Origin: Erythrophleum ivorense
Taxonomy: Eukaryota; Streptophyta; Magnoliopsida; Fabales; Fabaceae
DNA length: 64,000 bases
NCBI GenBank assembly: GCA_026724425.1
Contig: JAIUCV010000005.1
Location: forward strand, 32,275,784-32,339,783
Direction of reading: 5' to 3'
This document shows, piece by piece, positions 1-12,600 of the stretch (within the stretch, counting starts at the first letter, position 1; each line of letters starts with the position of its first letter). The notes under the pieces are model-generated. The model was not told the origin of the DNA and did not search any database. It worked only from the letters and a program-made list of their open reading frames with translations. The translations under genes were made by a program, and so were the position numbers.

Positions 1-467
1 CCTTTATGATCTGAGCATTTCCTCCTAACCAGATACAACAAACGACAGCAAAAACTGCACATTGCCACAGAACTTTGACATCTTTATTATGCCCCAAGCC
101 TCTACACCAGATCAATAAAAATGGATCCAAAATCTCCAGGCACACCCAATTATATACAAAAATATCAAACAGATTATTCTATAATGATGTTTCAGTACTT
201 CAATGTAAGAACAAACGTGCAGTTGTTTTAAAATTTAGCCCTGCACATGAATGTTAGGGGGAAGTGCCAAATTTGGCTTTCAAACTGCAACATCTCACTG
301 GTAATAAACCTGTTGAGTACTTTTGACTACGTAAAAGACTTCACCTTCAAAAGAGTTTTAGATTTCCATATTAGTTTCTTAAGAAGAAAAGGTGCCCTAT
401 TGAAACAAAATGCATGTGAATAATATTCCAGTGGCATTTAATATTATGTTTTTAAATATTGATTCAG
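1..467 (+). other. Upstream intron sequence of the EDR2-like gene
   Basis: No coding segment with recognisable homology is seen here. A 60-codon open frame at 75-257 matches nothing I know of in the family. The stretch ends in a good acceptor (TTGATTCAG, AG at 466-467). The first base of the split Gly codon at the start of the next exon must come from an exon left of the window, so this is read as intron. Confidence 0.6.
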
Positions 468-664
468 GTCTAAAGGAATACATTGGAGCCAATCCAGCAG
501 TCCACCAAAAATATGCCACCACAGTTGTTCATTCAAAAATTTCAGATGTCCCTGTCTCCACTGCAGAATATGAAAACGAAGTGCAGGATGAGTTCTATGA
601 TGCAATTGCTGCTGACTCGTCATCATCAGATGAGAGTGATGAGAATAGGGATCTTAATCAGAAG
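468..664 (+). CDS. EDR2-like exon: acidic linker
   Basis: Begins two bases into a Gly codon and encodes about 65 residues, with GLKEYIGANPA and then FYDAIAADSSSSDESDEN. This is the Ser/Asp/Glu-rich linker between START and DUF1336 domains. The donor is AAG|GTTTCC and phase 0 at the end matches the next exon. Confidence 0.85.
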
Positions 665-3600
665 GTTTCCCTGCTTTTGCTTAATAATTTTTTCGATTTA
701 TGTGTGACTAATACAAATTGTCGTTTTCTTAAGTTCCATAATTTAATATCTTTTCCAATTTATCAGGAGGCAAGAGTCAAACTGAAGAATATAACTGCAG
801 GTTAGCTTTTCCTTTTATTATGTGTGAGAAAAGGGAAAACATAATCTAGCACTGTATTTCATTTTATTTAGGCTATCCAATGTGCATTTGCATTTTATTA
901 TCTATAATTCGTAAGTCCATTAAGTGCATACTCTACCTTAAATAGCCAAATGCTATATAAGATGTTTATTTAAATTGAGAGTATGAGACTTGGGAACTAG
1001 AGCATATAATTTGGAGGACAGATACCAAGCCAACTCAGTAGGGATGAAAACCAATAATAATACCAACTATTACATATGTTGATTCCATATACATGACAGT
1101 CAACTGTATAAATTTTAAATCAAGATTACTAAGATTTGGAAGCTTTGTTTTGTTAATGTGTTCAATCTTCTCTGTCATTTTGGTTCTTTTTAGAATCCTT
1201 TATAAGGATGACTTATGCTCTTCTGCTGGTCCTTGCTTGGCTTCTTTTCTAATAAATGTTCTTTGATTAAAAAAGGAATCCTACTGCAATTTTTTTTGCC
1301 CCTTTGTCATGTTTAGACTTTAGAGCATAATCATGCATTTTATACTTGTATTCATGTCCTTAATTAGTCCTATTTAGAGCTTAACCACCCATTATATGCA
1401 TCATTTTCAAGTCCTCAATTATGCCTTAGTCTCTTCTGTATAATATTTGCCTCTAGTCTAAATTTTGTTAATTATTTTCTTATTTGCTGAGTCATCTGTC
1501 TTTATTATAGTAGTACAGTAAAGGACATCCTCAAGAGGACAAAAGAATAATAACTAAAAATTATATCAATACAAAAGTGCTCACCAAGCAATTTAATCTT
1601 TTTTATCAAACAGATTCCTCTAAATTTCATTTTCTTTTTGGTTAGTTAGTGAATTATCTCATTTTCCATGGCAAAGTGTTCGTATTCCTATTTGTTTTTA
1701 TTCTTCACACCTGGAAGTGTATTTTGTTGTTGAATAGATTTTTGTAAGAAAAGAAGATTTTGTCACTAAATAGTTAAATCCATCATTCCATAAGAGTTTG
1801 CATTTTCTTGCCCTTTCTCCTCACATGTTACTACTCATCAACCACAATATACTTATTGCCACATTAGCAATTTTTGGACATGTCTCTTAAGATCCTAATG
1901 TTTTGCAGTGTAAAGCATGTCAAGGCTACAAAAATTTCATGTAGGTTTTCCTTTGGACTGAAACATGTGTTAATCACGATGAACTTTCCAAGCCCTCATG
2001 CATATTTTAATTAAATCATCCATTTTTGAGTTATGTGATCTACAATCTTGTGATCATTTGAATAATTGGCTCAAACTATGGGATATGCTGGCCTTCTAAT
2101 CTTTACCAAAATTTTGTTCGTTCTCCAACTTTTAATGAACTTTTATTAGATATTTTGTTTCTTACTCCTCATGAAGTCTTATCAATTAGCACCATATCAC
2201 TGACAGAACAATTGGGGACAAAAAGACATTATGCAGAGTTGATCCAATAAACCTATCCACCATAGAAATTTTTGTTTAGAGCTTTCATACTAACATTGGA
2301 CACTTATCTCCAAAAATGAAATAAAAATACTATCTAGTGTCTCGTTCATAAATATCCCTGATCAAATTTTAAATTGTCAGTATTTTTTTTTCTTTTCTAA
2401 ATTATCTATGTTGTTAAAATGTAAATATGCTTATTAGATAGTGAATGTACATTAATTGTAATTAGCATGAGACTAATTATGTAATTATTAGGTTATTATT
2501 CTATAATTTGTTGGCCTTAATGAGCCTTTAACCACTTGTCTTGTACTATTCACCTATAAATACAGTCTCATATAGATCAACACTCACTGATTACATTTCA
2601 TTAAAAGTTTTTCTATCTTCATTTCTCTGTATTTTATATGGTATTAGAGCTTGCAAAGGCAAGATCTTGATTTCCCTTCCTATCAACCTTTTTCTTGTGA
2701 TCGTGTTTAATTTTGGTTACTTTGCCTTTTCTATTTTTGACACATGACCACCATTAATAGTCTCATATGCTGTCGACTTGTCACCAACTGCCACTAGAGC
2801 TCCAGCCTCCGTCACATGCATTGCCACATGCTAGATCACAAAATTGCCATTTGCCTATGCGCTGGAGCGTGATGCCATCCCTTCGGCCATCGTTCGCTCA
2901 AAAGTGATCACTAGCCACTATACTATCAAGCCCAACCATTCTCCTTCCCTGGTTGGACCTTATTTGTCGTATTTCTTCTCTAAACTTCATTTTTTTGTCT
3001 CCTTCATTTCAATCAAAACACTATGTCTGACATTGCTCAAGCCTCCTCTATCTAAAAGTCTAGTACTTTGATTATTGCCTATACTAGAAATACTATTAAT
3101 TCCCTTGAAAAATTTGATCGCTCTAGTTATATTACTTGGTCTACATCCATTGAGCTTTGGCTTCTTACTCAAGGCTATGAAGATTATCTAGTGAAAAAGT
3201 TAGATGATATTTCTACCTTTGATAGGCCTACTTGGAAGAAAATAAACCATCATTTACGTGGTTTGTTATGGGATTCTATTGAGCATAAGTTATAGCACAT
3301 TCTCCATAATTATAAGACATATTATACTTTCTGGTAAAAGGCTAAACCTATGTATACTAATGATTTTCAACATATTTGTGCTCTTGTTACTAAAATGATT
3401 TTGAAGAAGATGGATACATACATGAATACTTATGTTGGAAAGGTCAAGTTTGTGAAACAAGAGTTTAATGAGTTGCCACCAATATCTTTTGATGTCTAGG
3501 AACAGGAGTGACAATGAGACAAATTGTTCCTGGTTCTCAACCTTCCTAGCTTAAGGCTAGGCTGGACCTAGTTCCTGTTTGTGATTAAATTCTCTCCAAC

Positions 3601-6600
3601 CTTGATGTTCCATCTTTTGATAATGTGCTTGCTCGATTGCAAAGGTTGACCATTCCACAAAATGAGGTTATGACCCCTAGGCTTATATTTTTGTGCCTTA
3701 AACATTGATCGCAATCAAAATCATGGATGGGCTGGAAATAATAAAGTGGGATGCAACCATGGACAACAATCTCAATGTATCTATTGTAACAACTTTGGTC
3801 ATGTTTGATTGATGTTATTCTCTACATGATTGCCTACTAAAGATAGCAAATATCACCTTAATAGAGAATGCTGGTGTCCCTTAGACTAATGGTTCTTCTT
3901 CAATCACTTTATCTAGGGATGAATACAATGCTTTCCTTCAATATTGAGCCACTAAGCAAGTTGCCACTTTGACCTTATCCACTGCATGGACTAGTAATTT
4001 TGTAGCCTATCTCTCTCAATCTTCATCTCTTGGACCTTAAATTCTTGATTATAGTGTTGTTGACCATATCTCTAATGACCTACATCTCTTCTCATACCTT
4101 GATACTTCTCCTTTTTCACTTTCTGCTATTACTCTTGCTAATGGTTCTAAAACAGTTGCCAAAAGTATTGGTCAAGCAGAACCCCTTTCCTCCTTACCCT
4201 TAAAATCTGTTCATTACATTCTAGCTGTCCATCTAATCTCATTTCAATTAGTAAACTCAGCCAAACACTTAATTATTCACTCACTTCTACTAATAAATTT
4301 GTGGTTATACAGGATTAGAGTAGGGGTCTAACAATTGGCACCGAGCGTGAATCCATGGGCTTTATCACCTCTTTATGCCTAAATTTCTAGTTATTTGCAC
4401 CTCTTTTTACTCTCTAGAGCTAATGCATTTTTGCTTGGGCCATCCTACTCTCACTAAACTTTAGAAAATGGTGCCTAGTCTGTCATCTTTAAATGGTGAC
4501 TCATGTCAATTAGATAAAAATTCTTGTGTCTCTTTTCCTAAAAGAAATAACACTATATTTGTCTTTCCTTTTTCCCTTGTTCACTCTGATGTTTAGGAAC
4601 TAAGTTGTACATGCCCAACTTTGTGTTTTTGATATTTTGTCACTTTTATTCATGATTACTCTCGTTGTACTTGGTTATTTTTAATAAAAAATCATTCTAA
4701 GTTGTTCCCTATTTTTCAACAATTTTGCAATGAGATTCATACTCAAGGCACTTTCGTAAAAGTTTTACATAGAGACAATGCTCGTGAATATTTCTCTACT
4801 TCTTCTCAAAATTTCATGATTGCATAGGGCATACTTCATCAATCCTCATATGCTCATACGCATTAACAAAATTGGGTATTAGAATGCAAAAATCATCATT
4901 TCATTGAAATAGCTCACACTTTATTGCTTCACCATAATGTTCCCCTTCGTTTTGGGGCCTGTTGCTTAATCAATTGGATGCCATCATCTATGCTACAAAA
5001 TTAGGTCCCTCTTTCTATCTTGTTTCCAATGAACCCTCTTTCTATCTTATATCATCTTCCTCCACTTGTCTTTGGTTGTACCTACTTAGTCCACAATTTG
5101 ATGTTGGGGTAGGATAAGCTATCCACTAAATCTATCAAGTGTATTTTCTTAGGGGTTAAACCCTTTTACAAAAGGGGTACTAATGTTATTCCCCAGACAC
5201 TAACAACTACTTCATGACTATATTTGTTACCTTCTTTGAGCCAACTCCAATTTATTCTTTGATCACTTCTTATGATCATCATATTGTCATTTAAGTGCTT
5301 CTTGTTCCATCTTTTGGTCCTAGTTATCTCTTTTAGACCAACTCCAATTATCACTCATGCAAATTTTGTAAATGTACGTGCCGATTCACACATTGTTCCA
5401 GCACTTGAACTTATTGAAATCTATCTCCTAAGGATGCTTTTCCAATTGCTATTCGCAAAGGTATTCATTTCTCTTGCAAACCCCATCCTATTTGTAATTT
5501 TCTAAGCTATTATCATTTGTTATCACCCTTCTATGCCTTTGTCTCTTCTTTGTGCTTTGTTTCCATTTCATAGACTACCCTAGAAGCTCTCTCTCATCCT
5601 AGGTAGAGACAAGCTATGATTGAGGAAAATGGAGGCTTTGCAGTCAAATAGCAACTATACATTTGCCCTTAAATAAGTCAACTGTTGGATGTCAATGGGT
5701 TTACATTGATAAAGTTGGCCTTAATGGTACCATTAATCTACTTAAGGCATAACTTGTAGTTAAAGGCTACACTTAGATAATTTGCTTGGATTATAGCGAT
5801 ACTTTTTCACTAGTGGCTAAGATTGCCTTTATTTGTGTGGTGTTGTCTATTGTTGCTATTCAACACTAGCCCCTCTATCAACTTGATATTAAGAATTCCT
5901 TTCTTTATGGCAATCTTAAGGAGGAAGTCTACATGGAGCAGCCAGCTGGCTTTGTTGCTTAAAGGGAGTCTAGATTAGTGTGTTAATTATGTTGCTCTAT
6001 TTATGGGTTGAAACAATCACCGCGAGTCTAGTTTTGGCGATTTAGCAGTGTTATCCAACAATTTAGGTTGATTCACAGCGAGGCAGATCACTTTTTATTT
6101 TACATGCATTGAGCTTCTAATCTTGGCATTTATCTAGTTGTATATGTAAATGATATTGTCATAACCGGAAATGATCAAGATGGGATTTCTCAACTTAAAT
6201 AGCACCTACTTGATCACTTTTAGACCAAGGATTTGGGCAAGTTAAAGACTTTTTGGGCATTGAGGTAGCCTAATCCAACACTAAGGTAGTAATATCGCAT
6301 AGAAAGTATGCACTAGATATTCTTAAAGAAACATGTATGTTAGATTGTTGACCAATTGATATGCGCATGGATCTTAATGTTAAACTTCTACTAGGACAAG
6401 GGGAGCCTTTGATGAACCCTAGTAAATATTAGAGACTTTTATGATCAGTTGGCTGATATTCTCACCAATTCATTAAGAGGACCATGCATTTCTTACATTT
6501 GTAACAAATTTGGCACATTGTATGCTCTAACTTGAGGGCGAGTGTTGGAATGTAAATATGTTGACTAGGTAGTGAATGTACATTAGTGGTAATTAGCATG

Positions 6601-9600
6601 TTTAGCATGTGACTAATTCTGTAATTATTATTTTATTATTTTGTAATTAGTAGGCCTTAATGAGTCTTTAATGACTTTTCTTGTACCATTTACTTATAAA
6701 TACAAGTTCTCATGTAGATTAGTGCTCACTAACTACATTTCAGTCAAGGTTTTTCTCTCTTCTTTCTTATTTTATACATGTTGTTTGTTAAGGATTTTTG
6801 TTTCTTGCTTTCTCTTAATGAACAAAAACTCAATAGGCTAGGGTCTCTTTCTGTTCTGTCTTAATTCTCTCAATTAGAGCCATCCTTCTGTTGGTAGACT
6901 ACTCTAGCATGGTATAGTTTTGAATATGAATTTAAGATCCAATACCACTTTACAAAAAATTATGACTCAGTGTTCAGTTTTTTGATAATTCTTGCAACTG
7001 GAAAAGGCTCCTATATTCTCATAATTAGCCTGTAGTTCATATCTAATCAGAACTTTCCTTTTGCATTAGGAAAAAAAGAAAAAAGTGACGATGTCAAAAT
7101 GCTAGGGTTTGCAGTTCATTGACAAATTGCCAAAGTCATACTATGTGGAACCAAATAATTGAGATACAAATAAAGGTTGCTAGGTATGTGAACCCAATCT
7201 AGCATGCGTGAGGGCCCAGCTTCTATGGGCGGGGCTTCAAGTCCCACACTGGAGAAATAAGTGTGTGGGTATGGCAGTGTGCTGTTTTTGCAAGATTGAG
7301 TTGTATTTGGTTAGAATCAAATGCAAGAGCTTTTTATCAAAAGTTTATTCCTCCACATATTCTTTAGGAAAAGATTACTTTTTTGGCCTCCTTATGGGTT
7401 TCAGTGAATGATTTTTTTTGGGGGTGTCCTTTATGGATTTACAAGGAGACTGGAAAGCTTTGTTGAGTTAAAGAATCTTGATTTTTGCTTTTGTCTCTTT
7501 TCTTTTGATTGGGGGGATCTCTTGCCCTTTTCCTTTGTATTACTCTCTATTCTTTTCAATAAAATTTCTTCTTTTATTTAAAAAAAAAAAGAAAAGGGAA
7601 ATAAGCATGTGTAAGAGTGGACATTTGGGAACTAGGACTACCACCTGCATTAGGTTGTTGTCAGGTTGGAAAAAAAAAAAGTGACTGAGTTCTCTAATCT
7701 TGGAAAATCTAAACAGAACTGGTCCCCTTTTGTTTTCATAGCTCATGGGTTTTGGAAGGGTTGTCTATATTTGATATGCAATGCGCCTGGTTTGCTATAT
7801 TAAGCTGGTGTACTATATTTATTTATTTTTGCATTTTGGAAGGATTCCTGTTCCTCCTAGATTATATTCCTTTGCTTTGTTAAGGAGTTTTTCTTTTTTG
7901 GGGCAGTGGGAAGATCTGCTCCCTGAGTGTTGCCCCTTTGTGTTTAAGGTTTAGGGTACTCACAATTAACTGGTTATATTTACATGTAGCTCCTGATTTT
8001 CTCAATTCTCTATTACTTTTCATGCAGCATCTCAGTCTAAAATACTTGATTTTTCCTTATACAGCTCCAGATTCAAATGGTCAGTTAGATCTTGATGTAA
8101 CCCCTATCCCAATTGATCCAAGTGACTTCCATGGTTCATTGAACTTAGGAAATGATGATAAGGACACTAACTGTTGGACTTCTCCAAGTGGTAGTGGATT
8201 TATGATTAGAGGGAAGAACTATTTGAAAGATAATTCTAAGGTGAGTTGACTGTATAGATCCTTTGATTATCCGTTGGCATCACATGGGCACGATTTTGGT
8301 GGAATCTGTCTTTCCAAACAAAAATGAAAGAAATGAATTTCTTAAGATTAATTACGTATTCAGATCTCAAAGCCTTTTTATTGTTTGGAATAGCATTTGA
8401 TACTGATTTGATTGAGTATAGAGGAAAAGGACAACTTTCTGTCAATTTTTTCTTAGATGATAAGTACTGCTGTAGTAGCACATGTGCTTCCATCTCTTTC
8501 AAATTGCCTGTTGTTTCAGTTGTTCCAATAGAAGAGTGATAGGGGTTTCAGGAATATTGTTTCTTTAAACTCTGCGGAACCTTTTGCAAATTTGAAACTT
8601 CTATCTTTAACTTTAAAACCAATTGAATTTGAAGGTTGAAACTGTTATTTTGCATTTGTTTGTCGTCTTCTATATTTACATACTTTTGATGTATATGTTG
8701 TATTCTCTAGTTCTGGCTGAATGTTATAGACATGACGTTTGTCATGCAGGTTGTTGGAGGAGATCCTCTTCTCAAGCTCATAGCAGTTGATTGGTTTAAA
8801 GTTGATAGTAGTGTTGATAAAATTGCACTGCATTCTAAGTCTTTGGTTCAGGTAGAATTAAAATTTTCAGATTTATATCTGTAATATTCATATATATTTT
8901 TGTGATATAGAGTTACAGAAAAGATGATTAATTTGCATTGGACATGTATTTTTTTTTTTGGGGGGTTAAAGTATTAAACTATCAAATAATTGTAGAATTT
9001 AAATTTCTCATGTTCCAAGTGCAAAACCAATTTAAACTTTTGGAAATTAGGTATAAGATCAGCGTCTTAGGTGGACCATCATTCAATTCTTATAGGAGCT
9101 CTTCTTGTAACTCGTCTTTCAGTTTCACATTGTTTAATTTTCAGTTTGTAGACTGAGTTAGAGAGCTTGGTTTGGAATAGTTTCTCTATCATTGCCAATT
9201 ATGTAACATGTTGTGTCCCCTGTGTGGTTGTGCCTCTTGGTACCCTCTCTTGCATTTATCACAGAAAATCTTCTCTTGCTATCAATGATTTTTCGTGTGT
9301 GTCTCTCATACATATCTATGTGAAGATACATATGCCTCAACACCTCTCAAATTCTTATTTCACTTTTTTCTTTTTTGTATTTTGGGTCCTGCTTTGTAAG
9401 TTTGTCTTAGATTTTATTTTTAAATATATTAAAGTAATCTTTTCTGCAGTTCCTTAATAATTTACAGGCCTTTTGCATATGGTAGGGTGTTTTAATCTGT
9501 GTGTCTCTCCTTTACATGTTGTAGACTTAAAACTGATAATATGTAGTTAAAATTTTTGTCTATTCTGTATCTTTCTTTCAAAAAAGCTTATTCTTAAGAT

Positions 9601-12600
9601 TTTGGAATTCTTAATTCTTGAATTTAAAAGCCATTACTCTATTCTAACCCTTCCCTTTTAAATTTCAGTCTGAACCTGGGAAAAAGCTTCCATTTGTCCT
9701 TATCATTAATCTTCAGGTATGAATATTGTTGGATAAAATAATTCTGTTATTATTTCCCTTATCATATTTATTGTATTTTTCCTTTCAGTTATTATTTGGA
9801 TTGTTATATTCTTATCTTTATAGATTCTGATTTGGTGAGATTATGATTAGTAAATAAAATCCCATGATAATAGGGATAATAGGAGAGAGAGTGTGAGATC
9901 TCTTGGTATTATATAATCCAAGTCTGTACAGCCTTTTTATAATATAAGCGACTTTATCTCTCTCCACCGAAAATGCTCATGGTATCAGAGCGGAAAATCT
10001 GAGTAGACGAGATGGTCACTTTCGGGACGATAGGGGCGTTCAACACCTCCTCAGGCAGCATCACGTCTGAGCCAAGTGAGAATGACCCACAAAACTCGTC
10101 TAGCGCTAAGCAACCTGGCAGCGCAGAGAATGGGCCGCAGATAGTTATTAGCCACAGATTAAACGGCAATAATTATCTTCAATGGTCCCAAAACATGTTG
10201 ATGTTCCTTCGCGGCAGAGGCAAGGAGAAGTATGTCACCGGTGAGATTCCCATGCCCAGTCCGACTACTGATGCTTATGCACAATGGGTGGCAGACAATA
10301 ATCAGATTATGACCTGGTTAGTAAATTCGATGACTTTAGACATCTCTGAGACCTTCCTCCTCTGTTCGACAGCCAAGCAGATATGGGATGGTGCTAAGAG
10401 ATTCTCTACAATGGAGAATACCGCGGCATTATTCCAAATCAAAGGGATCTTGAGGTCTCTGAAGCAAGGGGAGATGTCCACAACTCTGTATTATAACACC
10501 CTCATGAAGTATTGGCAGCAAATAGACATATATGATCCTCAGAATTGGAAGTGCACCGAAGACATGACGCTGTACCATTCCATTGTTGAAAGAGAGCGCA
10601 TTTATGAATTTCTTCTGGGCCTAAATTCTGTTTTTGAAGAGGTGAGAGGAAGGATTATGGGCACACATCCCCTACCTTCGCTAGATGCCACCTTCAACAT
10701 AGTGTAGTGTGAAGAAAGTAGAAAACTCTTAATCCAAGGGCAGCAAAAAGCTATGCCATCAGAACCAGCACAACCAACCTCTGAAACATCTGCATTTGTA
10801 GCAAAGGGGCAAGCTACTGGTGATTTAAAAGGAAAGAGGCAGATCAAATTTTGTGACCACTGCAATAAGCCTGGTCACACCAGAGAAGTGTGTTGGAAAT
10901 TACATGGTAAGCCACCCAACTATAAGTCAAAACAAAGGTTCAATTCAAGGGGTCTTAATGCTGCTACTGAAGAAAGAAGTGACTCAGATGACATTGGGTT
11001 CAGTAGAGAAGAGATTGAAGTCCTCCGAAAGCTGCTGAATAAACATGACCAGATAGAGGCTCATAATGAAAGGGTAATTGGGTCTAGTAATATGGCCAAG
11101 ACAGGTAAAATACTCATTTCACTTAATATTCAGGTTACAACTCACAATACCTGGGTTATTGATTCTGGTGCGAATGATCACATGACTGGAAATAAGTCTA
11201 TGTTTGAAGATTTGCAGCCCTGTCCTTTTATTATATATATTATTGTGGCCACAGGTCAAGAAGCTAGAGTACGAGGCATTGGTTCAGTATACATAAATGA
11301 GTATTTAACACTTAAAAATGTGTTTTATGTACCTGAACTTACAAATAATTTGATATCAGTGTCAAAACTTGTAAAATTCACTGATTATGATGTTAACTTC
11401 TCTTCTCGTGGTTGTATTATCCAGGATTTGGGCTTGAAGAAGATGATTGGCAATGTTAGAGAAGTTGATGGGCTCTATTTCATCCGAATGAGTCAGAGAA
11501 AGGAGAAGAATGTTGTGTCTTTTCATATTTCAAATAATGATGTTACTCTTTGGCACCTTAGACTAGGACATCCTAGTATTTCCTATTTAAAGCATTTGTT
11601 TCCTCAATTTGCAAATAAAAATCATGTTTCTTTTCAATGTGAGCATTGTCAATTATCTAAACAAACCCGTGCAACTTATCCTCCACATGAACATAAACCC
11701 ACAAATCCATTCACTTTAATACACAGTGATGTTTGAGGACCATCTAGGGTAACAAACTTGAGAGGTACAAAATGGTTTGTAACATTTATTGATGATCACA
11801 CGCGAATGACTTGGGTGTTTCTTTTGAAAGAAAAGACTGAGGTTGCCCAAACCTTTATGAACTTTCATAAATTTGTTCTGACTCAATTTAGAACCAACAT
11901 CCAAATCTTTCGTAGTGATAATGGAAAGGAATATATGTGTTCAACTCTCCAAAACTACCTGAAAAATCATGGAATCCATCATCAAACCAGTTGTGTGAAC
12001 ACCCCACAGCAAAATGGTATAGCAGAGAGGAAGAACAGACACCTACTAGAAGTAGCCAGATGCATAATGTTCACTAACAATGTTCCTAGCCAATTTTGGG
12101 GGGATGCAGTGTTAACGGCTACTCACTTAATCAATAGATTACCTTCCAAAGCCTTAAACTTTGACAACCCAACCCAAAAATTGCTTGAAACCTTCCCACA
12201 TACACCTCTGGTCAACACTATTCCATTGAAAATTTTTGGTTGTACTGTTTTTGTACATCATGCCTTCTCAGGAAAATTGGAACCTAGAGCTGTCAAGTGT
12301 ATTTTTGTTGGCTATTCCTCATCACAAAAAGGGTATAGGTGTTATTCACTTGAGTTAAAAAAATTCTTTGTTTCCATGGATGTCAAGTTCTTTGAAACAG
12401 AACCATACTATCCCAAGCCATCCATTCCGGGGGAGAGAGAGGGTAGTGAGGAATGGATACCTTGTGAGGATGACCCAAACCCAAACCCAGTTTTTCCCTC
12501 ACTGCCTGAGCTTTTACCATCCTACGCAGAACCTATTTCATCAAAAACAACCACTGTAATGCATGAATCAAAACCAGAGAATGCCTCTACCACTCTAGAA

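Larger units (their letters stand above)
2409..6778 (+). mobile_element. Copia element A, full-length footprint, decayed
   Basis: Ty1/copia retrotransposon on the plus strand inside intron 801-8064. It has similar direct LTRs (2409-2638 and 6543-6778), a tRNA-Met type primer site TGGTATTAGAGC at 2639-2650, and a purine tract GAGGGCGAG just before the 3' LTR. In between lie degraded gag, protease, integrase and reverse transcriptase. The RNase H region is missing. No clean target-site duplication is visible: the left flank is ATCTA and the right flank TGTTG. The LTRs differ by many substitutions and small indels, including an extra TTTAGCATG repeat in the 3' copy, so this is an old insertion. 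Confidence 0.85.

Noticed and set aside
75..257. 60-codon open frame before the first visible EDR2-like exon
   Set aside because: No family similarity, no good splice sites around it, and the next exon begins mid-codon after a clear acceptor. Treated as intron.
410..467. In-frame ATG leading into the first exon, suggesting a gene start at 410
   Set aside because: The AG at 466-467 with a pyrimidine-rich approach and the split Gly codon fit a splice acceptor. Homologues have PH and START domains upstream.
7195..7290. tRNA-like B-box motif suggesting a SINE
   Set aside because: Only a loose B box is seen. There is no A box at the right distance and no defined tail or duplication. The A-rich tail at 7578 is too far to link.
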